DNA of 64,000 nucleotides from Microstegium vimineum (Eukaryota > Streptophyta > Magnoliopsida > Poales > Poaceae): the NCBI GenBank assembly GCA_022036555.1, contig CM039140.1, forward strand, positions 6,847,943-6,911,942, in the 5' to 3' direction. How positions within the stretch are numbered: position 1 is the stretch's first letter; each line of letters begins with the position of its first letter. The notes below the pieces were generated by a model. That model was not told where the DNA came from. It did not search any database and saw only the letters and a list, made by a program, of their open reading frames with translations. This document shows positions 31,625 to 43,961 of this stretch, piece by piece. The translations under genes were made by a program, and so were the position numbers.

Positions 31625-34600
31625 ATGGCGGTGGGTTCGCCGGAGCAGCTACAGCGGAGCATGATGGTAAGAGAGACCGTAGAGCTGAAGGAGAAAGACG
31701 AGCGGCTGTTCCGGTGGCTTCTTGATGTTGTCAGTCACTTCGATCTCGGCACTCAGCTTCGTGTCGCCGGTGGCTGGGTCCGGGACAAGGTTATTTTTTT
31801 CTTCTTATTTTCATCTTTGATTGATTTTTTTTTCTTTCACTCGTTTGGGATGATATCGCGAGTACCAGAAATTGTGGAGAAATTTTAATGCCGGTTGCAT
31901 AAAGATCTAGGTTTACTAGAGGTTAATTAAAGTTGCAACATTAAAGTTTATATCCGTAGGAGAATTGGCGTTCATTGAGTCTACCTTCGCTGCCTGGCTA
32001 GTGGTCTTTTGACACTGACTCCACATTAGTGTCTGTCTGCCCTTTACTCGTGTATTTTGACACTGACTCCACATTAGGTGACCTTCCTTTCCATTTATAC
32101 GGTGATTCACGCCAGGAAGGAGCGAGACGGAACGTAGGGCTATGTATGTCCCCTTCAATCAAATGAACGTTGAGGCCTTCTCACATAGTTTAGTTAGTTT
32201 TACTGGATATGTTCTGACTATTTTCTTCACTGATCCAAGGTGCAACCTTGAACTGAATTTGTTGTCAATATTGCCTTAGTTTGAAATGAACTTATTTCTT
32301 TTTAGCTGGTTAAAATTGTTAATGCTTGCTTGCTGCTACAATCTGTAGCTTAGAAAATGGCCATCATCCACATTAGCTATGTAGTAAACTAGTAAAATAG
32401 CAACCCTCATGCATGGCTCTGTAATTTCAATGCAGACACCTCAGTTTAGATTTGGTATTTGAACTTGAGTCCAATGTCTCTATTTGTGAGGACATTGCTA
32501 CACACCGAATGGTACTGCTTATGGTTTTGATTCTTATAGACTTATTTTTTCCTAAGTTTTAAGTAGAGGGATCGTGCTTGATCCTCCACTCTGATTTCCA
32601 ATTGTTACCAAGTTTGTTTGTTAACTGTCCCATTCTCTTTTAACAGGATTTAACAAATTGGACAGAATAGTGTTGCTTCATAGAAATGAAAATGTGCTGT
32701 TGTTTCAGTTGTTCCATCCTCTTTGAATATTCAGTGCTTTGGAGGGCAAAGCTATAGTCGTAGGCATTATGGTTTACACCAAATCTTGCAACACACCATG
32801 TCATGTCTTCTGTACAGCGCGGCGAAGCACACCTACCAATATAGTTGCTTGCAAACACAGAGTGCGGTGTGTTCTGTTTTGTTGCAGTTTTTGCTTTTAC
32901 AATATTTTTTTTACAAAGTTCTCTGTAATGGATTGTTGAATATACAAAAAAAGTCCTTTATTACTGAGGTTTACGAGAGATGCATCGCGTTGGGCTGGAG
33001 TAGGTAGAATTTTTTTTTAACCCTTTCTGAAACTTGTGAACTATCAAGTCTGCAAGTACCAACTAAGGTTATAATGTCTCATGAATCATGTATGTAAATG
33101 ATGTATAATATAATGAATTGTGCCATTGCCTTTTACAGTAAGGTCTCTTGTAGTTTGTATCATATGAAATAGTTGTTGGCTAGTTTTTTGACTTAATTGT
33201 TGCCTTGGCAGCTATTAGGGGAAGAACCTTCTGACATTGACATTGCTGTTGATAATATGACGGGCCTGGATTTTTGCATGAAGTTAAATGAGTTCATAGA
33301 GTTGATAGGAGAGGAGAAGGAAACAATCACTCATATCCGATGGTATGGAATTCTTTTTATGGCAATCCTCATGTATAATTTGTTACTATTATACAATTTG
33401 ACACATGTTTGGCCAAAAAGGATTAGCTTTGATCAAATACCATGACTATCTATTAACTAAGTAACTTGAATGGTATCATTTATTCATCTTTTTGCAGCAA
33501 TCCTGATCAATCAAAGCACCTGGAGACTGCTAGGTTGTCTCTCTTTGAAACTTCGGTTGATTTTGTTAACTTGAGGTCTGAAAAATACGCTTTAAACAGT
33601 CGTGTTCCTACCATGGTGAGTAATCTAGCATCCCTTTGCATACTCATTTGGCTGTCAATGCACACAACACATACATATCTTAATTATTTGTAGTATTTGT
33701 ATTATTGAGAGATGTTTGCTACATGCCCTTATGCTTAGCCAAACATTTCCCTGTGTATTGATATGTCTTGTTAGGTTCGGCATATATTGTTGTGAATGTC
33801 TGTATCATTCGAACTAGCTATTTTTGGTAGCTCAATATTTGTAAACTTCTCATTTTCCGATTCATCTCTTTAACTTTAGACCCCTCCGCCCCCCTCTCAT
33901 GCGGCAATTATTGATAGCATTTACAATCTTCTTATGGCTATAACATATTTTCAACTCGCAGGAGATTGGCACAGCTGAAGAAGATGCATACCGAAGGGAC
34001 CTAACAATTAATAGGTACTTCGATATGCCGTTTTAAGTGTGTATCTGTTATCTCTCAAGTTATTCTTTGATCATTGAAGTCTTGATTCAAGTTTGGAATC
34101 GAAACTTTAAGACAACCTATTCTCCAAATTCATGTATTTACCTTTTTAACATAAATTTGACAGTTTATTCTACAACATCAACAATAACTTGGTAGAAGAT
34201 TTTACTGGAAGGGGTAAGTATGTAGTACTTCTGTGGTGCGAGAGAATAAATTTATGTGTGAAATGTATGGACGGTTCTAACATGTCAATGTGTGCACTCG
34301 GCCTATAAACATTGAAAGTGCACATTTACATCTTCAAGCTTAGTAAGGTCTGCAGGTCCAAACCATCCCCGTCTGCATGGCATGCTAACTCACCTCCACT
34401 TTCGTAAGGTGGGCCTGATCGACCCGAGATGTTACTATTGACTTATTGAGCCAGCATTAGGATCCCGCCTTCTTTCTTTTTTCTTCCTTTCCTGCTCACT
34501 TGACTCACATGGCCATGGCCATAATATCTATTGGCAAACTCTTTCACAAGAGTCGCCTGAGCACCCCACCCCACCCCCACCATGGCTTCCCTCTACCCAA

Positions 34601-37600
34601 CCAACTACCAATCAGACATCAGCATAAGCCATACAAGAGTTATGTCACCAACCACCAAAGTCCATGAATCAGCATGTTACACTGGAATTGGGATGGTTAG
34701 AACCTACAGTGAGTAACTTAACAAGTTTGAAGACTCCACGCGCTTTCAAAGAGCATGGACAGAAATGACACCATGACAAGTTAGAGGACCGTCATGCATT
34801 TTATTCTAAATTCATGGGACCATCTTACAATTCACGCTGCTATGTCATTATGAAGGTATTGACGACCTCAAAAAAGGCCTTATTGTTACTCCTTTACCTG
34901 CCATAGCTACCTTCCTGGATGACCCACTTAGAGTTCTTCGAGCAATTCGATTTGGTAAGTTTAAACATCTGATCCCAGGTGCTCTTAACATTCTATATGC
35001 CAAATTTATTGTGTCGCAGAACTATTCAGATAAGTTTTACTTCCTAATATGTGTATAATGGATGCATGTTCCCACTGTAATTTAGCTAAGTGGATGGATG
35101 CACGCTACCAGGGTAATTTAGCTGAGAAGTCTAGAAATTCCTTCTATTTTGTAGATAAATAGATTGTGCATGAGTTCTTGTACATGAAGAGTTGAGGCTT
35201 AAAAAATCTGTAGACATTGTATTGTAACTTATGGAGCACATATTATAACTTATGTAGAAAACTATATGCGGACTTATGTTGCATATTCCATAGCAACTTA
35301 TGGAGAAAATCTGTTAATGAGTTTTATATACGGAGTATTATATAATTGCTTCCATGGTTAAACATCTAGGCTCAACTCAAACTGGTTCATGGTAAAACAT
35401 GCTATTTTTCTTAGGCTATGGTAATTAGTGCAACTTTGGATATCTGCCTTATCCATAAGAAGGATTTGCTGCTGCTGCTGCTTGCAATTCTTGATCTAAG
35501 AAATGGACATTGAATTAATGCAACATTGAATTGAAACATCATGTTCTCTGCATGCCCATCACATCAACTTTCCCAGCTGCTAGATTCGGCTTTACTTTAT
35601 CTGAAGACGTGAAGGATGCTGCTTCTAATAAAATGGTGCACTCCGAACTTGGTTGCAAGATTAGCAGGGAGCGTGTTGGCCAGGAGGTCTGACCACTTAT
35701 CGCCAACATCTCTTTGCTTATTTCTTTCCTGCACAAGTTTTATCATTCTGGATAACTTAGAAAACAGTCTGAAATGCTGGTGTATAAGAATACAGCTCTT
35801 TGTTTTTTTGGTGGTTTATTGTGCAGGTTGATCTGATGATGTCAGGCAAACGCCCTGTTCAAGCAATGTCTTGCATATATGATTTGGGGCTATTTTACGT
35901 TGTATTTGCTTTCCCTGAGAAATCCTACCCTCCAGTTCGTTACATGTGTGATTGGTTGCTTCTGACATCTAGTTTGTACACAGTTTTATTTCCAATTAGT
36001 GTATTTGTAGAAGTTCAGAATAGTGGCTTCAGTCCCATCTGATACTATATATGTATGCAGGTCCTGTGTTTCACATATTGAAGCAGCTTGGAAGGTTATA
36101 TCTTCTATGTCCAGCAGTGTTTCTTTTCCCATGTTGCTGGTCTGTATTCTTTTTACTCAGACGATTTGCATGTGTTCATACCTATGTTTAAAATGATTCA
36201 TAATGAGGAATATACTTAAAAGCACTGCTGCACATGACTAATATAAACCAATATTTTCCTGCAATAATGTTTGGCATTTATTGGTACTAACCATTTACAG
36301 AAAAATGTGAACAAAAAATTAACCTTGAAAGGGAGAACTTATATAAAGCACTTCAATGGTTCCAATGTCTGTGTTTTGATCTATAATGATTTATTCAGAG
36401 CATCTGCGATGTGTTAATAGGCCATGTCTCAGTTTGTTTCTCTTACTTATTTTTGTTGATTCAATGACATTATGGCAAATATTTTTTTTACTATACTCTT
36501 TTGTCTTGCCTTTCCTTAACATTAACTCATTAAGATGTTTATGATATTTAGGATGAACAGCGACAGGTTTTCATGTATAGTGCACTATTTATGCCCCTCT
36601 CTGATGTATTCTGCTTGGACAGAAAATCTAAGCAGGTGACATCTAACTCTTCTCTCATCTGAACCTTTGTAAATCCAAGGTTTTAACTATTTGAACAGGC
36701 AATTTGGCAGGCAATTTTTTTTCTGTGTGCTTATAATATCCCTAGATTCAATAAAGTGTTAACTGCTCCATGCTCGCGTTCACTGGAGTACTCCCTCCCA
36801 TAGAGAGTTCCCTTTTAGTTTTTGTTCTAAGTCGATCCAAATTTATAAACAAGAGTAACAAAATTTATCATACAAAATAGGTATAAATAATATTAAAATA
36901 TATTTCATGATGAATCATATTTATTGTGACAGTATTTGTAATTTTTGTAATCTTGGTCAAACTTAAGATGGTTTAATAAGGATGAACATAAAAGAGCATG
37001 CTTTCTGGGGTCAGAGGGAGTACGAGGAGTCCCACTGTCCTGTTACTGTGTATTTTGAACTGTATCCATCTGCTACTGGCTTAAGTCGTTTTCTTTGGCT
37101 GTCATGCAGATTACTCTTGCTAAATTTATTATTCGGGATGCATTAATATTGAGTACTTCTGTTGCTGATTTGGTATGTACTGTTGAGTTGCCACTGCAGC
37201 ATTTAATTGTTGCTCACTGTGATGACAAAGTTAACTTGTGATAATTTCTTGTGTGCTTGAAGGTTAACAGCATACATGCTGCCAGCAGAAAGTTCGCTGA
37301 GCTAGTGCCCCTCTTTGAGTCAAATGATGCTTTGGAAAATCTCAAAGAGGAGCTGGAAGATGAATATCTTTCCATACCAACAGACCTAGTGAAGCGCGTT
37401 TATGCAGGTCAGTGTCAGCATGCTAGTTCTTGAACCTGATTTCTCCTTTGTAGTCTAATACTTCTTATGACACCTGACATTTTTTTAGTTTAATTATAGG
37501 AGATATACACATTTAATGTTGCACTGTTGGATCCATTTATTTCAAAGTTAAGATAAGATTTTTATTGTTACTTTTTTACTTAGAGTACTATATTATTTTG

Positions 37601-38163
37601 GGCCAAAACATGTGACGCCGAACGTTTCAGGTCTCATACTTGATGAAGTTCAGGACTTGTGGCGGGTGGCACTTCTTCTATCTATTCTCTTCTATCCGGA
37701 AGCTAAAAGTTGTGAAAACCTCAGCCAGCAGGAGGATGAGCTGCATTGGAGGAAAGTGAAATACATCAAAGTTGAGCATTCCATAACCAATCTAGGTGAA
37801 GTTATGGTTGGAAGAATTTGTGCTTTTCTCATCACAAGTGTAGAGATATTTGTTTTACAATTGAACTGACTCTTCAGATCTTGATGGGGTGTGGAAGTGC
37901 GAGTCATTGCTCACTGGAGACGACATAAAGAGAGTTATGCAGCTCAAGGAATGTCCGCTGGTTGGAGAATGGGTATGCCCCCTTTAACCGAACACTGCAA
38001 CTATTGTGATCCTAAAAGATCTTAACGCAACACCTATTCTTTGTCACAGAAAAAACGGGTGTTCAAGTGGCAGCTTGCACATCCGGAAGCAACCATGGAT
38101 GATTGCATCGAGTGGATGGAGCAGTCGCAATCAAAACGCCAAAAAGTGGACTCCAGCTCCTGA
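31625..38163 (+). CDS. CCA1: tRNA nucleotidyltransferase (CCA-adding enzyme), 15 exons
   Basis: Adds CCA to tRNA 3' ends; class II nucleotidyltransferase. Exons: 31625-31789, 33212-33342, 33498-33615, 33962-34014, 34164-34213, 34856-34954, 35577-35686, 35827-35945, 36061-36139, 36552-36635, 37110-37172, 37263-37407, 37631-37795, 37878-37972, 38050-38163. All introns are GT..AG and all phases join, giving 529 residues plus TGA. Motifs in order: GGWVRDK, the catalytic SDIDIAVD (Asp-x-Asp), CNPDQSKHLETARL, AYRRDLTINSLFYN (ribose/nucleotide pocket), VEDFTGRGIDDL, DDPLRVLRAIRFAARFGF (base-recognition helix), then the helical tRNA-binding C-terminus. It ends with basic KRQKV, a possible nuclear signal. 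The ATG at 31625 has ideal context (GCCATGG). An in-frame ATG at 31586 adds 13 residues (MLSCIRVFPSNSA) that could help target an organelle, and Met13-Met14 could start a shorter form. The intron 8 donor (GTGTGA) is the least certain junction. It is expected to serve nucleus/cytosol, mitochondria and plastids. Confidence 0.93.
36791..37020. mobile_element. Stowaway MITE in intron 10 of the CCA-adding enzyme gene
   Basis: 230 bp, left end CTCCCTCCCATAGAGAGTTC, right end TTTCTGGGGTCAGAGGGAG, TA at 36789-36790 and 37021-37022. It ends 89 bases before exon 11 and leaves the splice sites intact. Confidence 0.88.
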
Positions 38164-38185
38164 TACATTAATTCTGAGTCTAGGG

Positions 38186-38456
38186 ACTGTTGCAATAATT
38201 TGCGCAGTTAGGGGTTTAAAATTGTTGTGAAACGTGATTACAACGATAGTAGTAAACAGTGATCACATAGGGGACGGGAGAATCCAAGGGCAGGGTCCCC
38301 TGCCTGTTGGCTTCGCTGCCTCTATAAAAGGAGACTTATTAGTCTCTTGTAAACAACCCTCACCCACAGTGAATAACAAAAAGCTCTCGTTTCCCTCCTA
38401 CATCTGTGTCGCTATTGTTTACTTCTGTGTTCTTGTGTGCATATCTAAGAGCGATT
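38186..38456 (+). mobile_element. Possible copia-type LTR fragment in the 3' region of the CCA-adding enzyme gene
   Basis: It begins TGTTGCAATAATTTGCGCAG about 20 bases after the stop codon. CTATAAAAGGAGACTTATTAG at 38311 is a strong TATA-type core, followed by CCCTCACCCACAGTGAATAA, the layout of a short LTR (U3-R-U5). No target repeat is visible. It would supply the 3' UTR and possibly the polyadenylation site of the gene. Confidence 0.4.
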
Positions 38457-38469
38457 AGCTATTGATAAA

Positions 38470-38558
38470 AAGGTGAGAAATAGTTTATCCTATGTAAAAT
38501 TTCTTACTAGTGGATGCTATTAATAAGAAGGTGAGAAATCGTTTATCCTATGTAAAAT
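38470..38558 (+). repeat. Two copies of a 31-bp sequence, 58 bases apart
   Basis: AAGGTGAGAAAT(A/C)G plus TTTATCCTATGTAAAAT occurs at 38470-38500 and 38528-38558 with one mismatch. Confidence 0.9.
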
Positions 38559-38639
38559 GGGAACGTATGCTATGGAAACCAGGTTCCCGTGGAAACTATG
38601 AAAACTCACACGTGGATCGTTGGATTTAAATCCGATGGA

Positions 38640-39910
38640 TATGGTGGGAGGAGTTAATTGCTAATCTCTCTCACCACGCCGAGTGTATACAGATTCATTG
38701 GTTACTTGAAGCAGCTAGACAAATGAAATTACTCGTCGGTGTTTGGGTAACGTCCGACAACACGTAGACGACTCTGACGTTGTTGTCGTTGCCGTCCAAA
38801 TGTCGCAGACGAAGTCCGACGAGTGTGCTAACCAAACCGCCGCCATCCTGAAGACATATGACCACCTTGTGTAGAAGTGTCTGGGTACTGGTGCGGACGA
38901 GCTGGCCTCAACCTCAATAGTCCGCCGCCGCAGCCACGGACGAGCAGGCCTGCATAGGCCGCCGCTACGGCTAAGCTGGCTGTCGAAGAACAATGAGGGT
39001 GTGGGAGTCATGGCCCACAACGGTCATGGCCCTGCAGGCCCGAGTCTGACCCGTCCAGTAGCCACCCGAAGGCTGTTTGTCGTTTTTTTCCTCCAACTCC
39101 AAGCCATCAGGTGCCCTTTTGAGCGCTCCCGTCTCCGCCGGGGGAGCCGACGGTCTTCCTCGCCTCCGATGGCCTATGGGCCTTTGCGAGGTAGTGAAGA
39201 CCGTTGGTCTCCTGTCGGTCGGAGGTGTAGGTCCTAATAGATCTAGGTTTAGGTTTCCTGCGGCGGCGTCGAGGCGGCGGCGGCGACGACGTCATGGAAT
39301 AAGGGTTAGGTTCTCCGGCGGCGCGAGCTTGGTGGAGGTGGCAGCGCTGCCATGGTGGAATAAAGTCCTCCCGGTCTTCGTCCACCTCGTTGTCGTCTAC
39401 TCCGATGATGATGAGAGGCCTGTGAGGTGGTGTAGGAGTCTGCGGCGGCGCTCGTGCCGCGTGTAAGGTCAGGGATACGGTGGCGGCTGAGGGCATGGCG
39501 CCAAGATGGAGTGCGGTGGATCGAGCGCGATCTACCGTCGGCACGGATCGAGATTAAGCGAGCTTGGCTTCACCGCGACGACGGATGTCATCGTCAGCAC
39601 CACTCTCGTCGTTTCAATCTGGATTGTGATCCTGACGGATGGGCGCTCAAAGACTTCTTCGATTCCGCGAGATCGAGCGTCTGCTGCAGTCCACCTCAAC
39701 GCCGGTGGTTTCCTCCGGCTTCTGGTGATTCAGGTTTGGCGGCGTCGGCTGGTGTCGGCGGTCTTCGTCGGCAGCGAATGCAGCCGGTTTACTTTCTCGT
39801 AGAATATATGTTGGACAACTGTCCTACGTATTCTTTTCTTCGAGGTACTTGTATTTGGATATGTTTTTCTATTAATTAATATATGTATACTTTATAAAAA
39901 AAAAGAAGCA
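38640..39910 (+). other. GC-rich insert ending in an A-tract, possible retroposed sequence
   Basis: 38715-39800 is GC-rich, with overlapping frames of up to 145 residues on both strands and no recognisable domain. It passes into TATTAATTAATATATG and an A-run at about 39896-39904. GAAGCAG directly follows the A-run and also occurs at 38706-38712 before the GC-rich part, which would fit a 7-bp target repeat. A truncated LINE or retroposed transcript is one reading; the repeat is short enough to be chance. Confidence 0.35.
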
Positions 39911-39917
39911 GGATTAC

Positions 39918-40228
39918 GGCCCTGTTTAGTTACTCCATTTTGCAAAATATTTTTGCGTTTTGGGTTACTTTTTTTGCAAAATGGAACTAAACATGGTATC
40001 AAATTTTACAAAAAGTAGTCTCCAAAATATTTTGCATTTGACACCTAAGACACCAAAAACCAAAATATTTTGCATCGTTGCGTATGCCAGACCTCTCTTT
40101 CCCTCACCTTTTGCAAAATATTTCATTGTATCTAAACAGGTATGCAAAAAGTTTTTGCGTTTTACATTTTGGATGTAAATTTTTTTTGCAAAAACTTTTC
40201 ACCTCTTTTCAGAATCTAAACAGGCCCG
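39918..40228. mobile_element. MITE with GGCCCTGTTTAG ends
   Basis: About 311 bp, left GGCCCTGTTTAGTTACTCC, right AATCTAAACAGGCCCG. Several TTTTGCAAAATATTTTG-like phrases recur inside in both orientations. The target repeat is ambiguous. It abuts the A-tract of the preceding insert. Confidence 0.65.
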
Positions 40229-40385
40229 TAACAATCTTTAGTTAGCAGATTGATAATACAGGATGGGGCTAACTGCCACTCCCGTGCGTTGCTACAGATA
40301 AATAGAACATTTTAAATTTCATAATTTTTTATCACCTTCCATCATTACAAACTTAATAGTTGATATTTCGCATAGTTAGGAACTA

Positions 40386-40704
40386 CTCCCCTATTTCAAA
40401 TTACAAGTAGTAATTTCAAGAATCTAGCAGAAACAAAGTTCTTAAGAGCTTGACCAACTTTATATAATAGTATTCATGATACTAAGTAAGTATTTGGATG
40501 TGTTTGGATGATCTTATTTTGGATGGTTTTGCCGAGTGGGAATAATCCGAAATAAGCCGAGACAAACACACAGTTATATTTCTATAGTGCACTTATTTGA
40601 TGTCACAAATCGTTGTGTTCCTTTCTATATTCTTGTCAAACTTAAAATATGTTGATTCTACAATATTTTTGAAATGACTTATATATAGTTGAGAACAGAG
40701 GGAA
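40386..40704. mobile_element. Stowaway-like MITE, worn
   Basis: Left CTCCCCTATTTCAAATTACA, right ATAGTTGAGAACAGAGGGAA, with TA at 40384-40385 and 40705-40706. The interior is longer than usual and may hold a small nested insertion around 40500-40570 (GTGTTTGGATGATC...). Confidence 0.6.
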
Positions 40705-40706
40705 TA

Positions 40707-41352
40707 TTTATTTGATTAAATATGCCATGGCATTTGTGTAGAACGTTCAAAAAAATAGATATCTGACACAGTATAAAAACTCTTTACCATCTAGGAAACT
40801 TGTCCATGCATTATAACAGAACATATAACTGGTTGCGCTACTATAAATTTGTTTTTTTAGAGTGGTACTTTCATTTACTGAGGCTGCATATATTTGTATC
40901 AAATGTCTCTCCAATCACATATTCATTTTTGAAAACTCATGTGTCATTATATCAGATGCGGAGGACTGGAGGAGCCTGCGTAACTTATCTTCAAATCTTC
41001 GGTCCATGTTTAAACAAAAAAGCAACAGCAACACTCTCTCCCATCTTTTCCTTTCCTCTCTTCCATGGTTTTCTCTCTCCCTTATCTTGCTCAGATGTAG
41101 AAGACATGTCTACATATTTGCATGGAGTATAACAAAAAACCTTAATATGACCATAAAGTAAACCACATATCAATGTTAAAGAAACTCCACTTCCTACTGG
41201 ATGATGTAGTCTAGCTACTGGCTCATGAAGATATTGTTTTATGCTATAAGATGACACCAGAAACCATAGAATACCTCAATGGAAATTTTGCTTGACCAAC
41301 ATCAGGTCCACTTTATTAGGAGTTGTATGGAAAATGGAAGTGACATGCCAAT
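40707..41352. other. Non-coding stretch
   Basis: Short frames at 40800-41257 on both strands overlap, with no domain. Nothing else is recognised. Confidence 0.4.
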
Positions 41353-43936
41353 TGTCGGATACCTAGAAACGGGGTACCCCACCATCCTCGGAACGAAAAA
41401 AACAAAACCTCCAAAGTCATGTCCACCGCGAATCCCTTCGCCAATAACAAACAGGCCCACCAAGGTCTAGGCACTAAAGAGGCCCAGCCTGTAACACCCC
41501 TGGTGTTTAAGAAATTAATTAAAATTTGATCATGTCATCATATGCATTAAGCATCATTCACTTGATTGAAAACCTTGCTATGCATTGGACTAAAATAAGT
41601 TTACTTGATTGTGTTTGTTTCAATTATGTGAATGCTGGCCATGATTTCAAATTCAAAAATTCAAATTCTTCTCCAAACCCTAATTTCCAGAGGGGGTGGA
41701 TTAAACCCTAAACATGATTTTCAAAATCTAAAAAGAATTTGCATATGGTTGTTTAAGCAAAGTTGTAGAGCTCTGTTTCAATTGCAAAAGTGGTGTTTTG
41801 AGTGTTATTCAAATTTCTTGAGTAATTGCAAAGGGGGTAATTCTTTTAAAAAGAGTTTCAAATTCCAAAAATGCATTTTCATTTCTAGGCCGAATTTGAA
41901 AAAGTGCATGTTGTCAAAGTTGTAGATCATGAAATTTTGAGCAACTTTGGTATTCAAAGTTTTTCATGAAAACCCTTGGAAGCTTGAGCAATTTACAAAT
42001 TAGTACCAAGGGTAGTTGAGTCAATTCGTTGAACACCTGCATGTCGGTCGAGCTCACCAGCGCCGACACCTGGCCGGCCAGCTGCCGAGCTCGCCGAGCG
42101 CCTCCTGCCCGCAACTCGCGTCGCATCGCGTGCGTGGCATCACCGCGACTCCGTTACCGTCTTCAAAACGGGACGCCACGCTCTCCTTGCATCTCTTTCC
42201 ACGCCGTGCCGTCGCTCTGCTCACGCCACCGAGCACACCACCATCGTTGTCGAGCTTGCGCGAGCTTTCCAGCCACTGCCAAGTTTCCCATCCTATGCAA
42301 TGGCTTTCGCTTTGACCTAGTACACCTCCCGCACATGTAGATGTTCGGTGAAATGCCTGAACTGCCCCTGGGATTGTTTTGCAATTTGCTCAAGATTCCA
42401 AGGGTTTTCATGAAAAACTTTGAATACCAAAGTTGCTCAAAATTTCATGATCTACAACTTTGACAATATGCACTTTTTCAAATTCTGCTAGAAATGTAAA
42501 TGCATTTTTGAAATTTAAAACCCTTTTTAAAAGATTTAACCCCTTTTGAATTACTCTAAAAACTTGAATAACACTTGAAAAACTGTAAACACAACAAATG
42601 CAATTCAAACTGAGCTCTACAACTTTGCTTAAACAACCATATACAAAATCTTTTTAGATTTTGAAAATCATGTTTAGGGTTTAATCCATCCCCTCTGGAA
42701 ATTAGGGTTTGGATTTAAATTTGAAAATTTGAATTTGAAAACATGTTCAGCATTCAAACAATTGAATCAAACTCAACCAAGTAAACTCATTTTAGTTCAA
42801 TGCATAGCAAGGTTCTCAATCAAGTGAATGATGCTTAATGCATATGATGACATGATCAAATTTTTAATTAAGTTTTAAACACCAGGGGTGTTACACACAA
42901 CCCAAGGCCCAACAGGCTCTCATCGCCTCGGCCGGGAGCACTCTGCCTCACCCGGGCGAAGCTAACATCATCACCACCTGGGAGTATTTCCGCCTCGCCC
43001 GGCCGGGGATGACGTCACCTTCACCCGGGACGCGCTCCGCCTCGACCGCCCAGGCTAGCGTCATCATGACCTGAGCCTAGGGACGATAGGAACGCGCGGA
43101 GCCGCTCATCTCTTGCTTATTGGCCAAGGATTTCGGTCCACGATGGTTTGACCTGCCTCGACGGTCTCTGACAAGGGCTTGTTGGTCGGTGCCCACGCTA
43201 CCAACTCTCGAAGGACGAATCGCCATTTCCTAGCATGCCAGAAAATGGCTCGCATGGTGAGCACAACAACAGACGTGCACGAACTCATCACTGTTCGAGG
43301 GGATACGGGGGGGGGGGGTGCTTGGCACTATTTTGCCAACCTCCATCTCTTCCCAAATCCGGAAACAGGAGACGCCATCCCCAAAGTACCAGGAAGTACG
43401 CTGGCCACAGGAGACCCCACGATCGGTGAACGCATGGCCACAGTACACCTGAAGGACGAGGACCATCCCATGGCGTACCTCCACTGCTGACTCTAAGAAG
43501 CTCACCCGGTAAGGAAGCCGAACGTGGACACACAGTACACCTATAGTTTTTATACTTTAGTCCTTTTCTTTCTTCTCGTTGTAATCTTCTCTCTCTAACG
43601 AATGTACCCCACCTTCTCCCCCTACACGGTATAAAGGGAGAGAAGGGACCCCCTGGCCCTCTATCTGGCCATTCTTGCTTCCAAGCTCGAACTCTCACCA
43701 GAACCAAACACACTCTCACGCACGAGACCTGGGAACCATATTCCCTCTCTCACCCGCTTGTAGCTCCCCTCTACAGGCACCCCGGTGCTTGGTAACACGA
43801 TCGAGAACCACACCAGATGTAGGGCGTTCGTGCCTGACTAGTATACATCACTGTGTCATCCTTGCACACTATGCGAGCTCCGACGCGCTTAGACATTACT
43901 AGCTGGTAGTCTAGACCGCCATTTTAGACACCGACA
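41353..43936 (+). mobile_element. Gypsy-type LTR, split by a foldback element
   Basis: It starts TGTCGGATACCTAGAAACGG and ends TTTTAGACACCGACA, followed at once by GTTGACACGCCAGGTAGGGG, the leader that follows many grass gypsy LTRs. Without the 1406-bp foldback insertion the LTR is about 1.18 kb. A TATA-like GGTATAAAGGGAG lies near 43628. Only about 25 bases of internal element remain, so this is a truncated copy on the plus strand. No paired LTR is visible. Confidence 0.7.
41490..42895. mobile_element. Foldback element with ~0.5-kb inverted arms
   Basis: The arms run from about 41490 to 42000 and from 42378 to 42895. They start TGTAACACCCCTGGTGTTTA and end ACACCAGGGGTGTTACA, and match in reverse complement along their length (for example TTCATGAAAACCCTTGG at 41966 against CCAAGGGTTTTCATGAA). 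The ~377-base centre is GC-rich (CACCAGCGCCGACACCTGGC at 42056) with no clear coding. No target duplication is evident. Mutator-like foldback elements have this shape; two LTR-like units in opposite orientation are the alternative. Confidence 0.85.
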
Positions 43937-43961
43937 GTTGACACGCCAGGTAGGGGAAGCC

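Noticed and set aside
38715..39879. Frames of up to 145 residues on both strands
   Set aside because: Open frames on both strands of a GC-rich insert without domain similarity; not called as genes.
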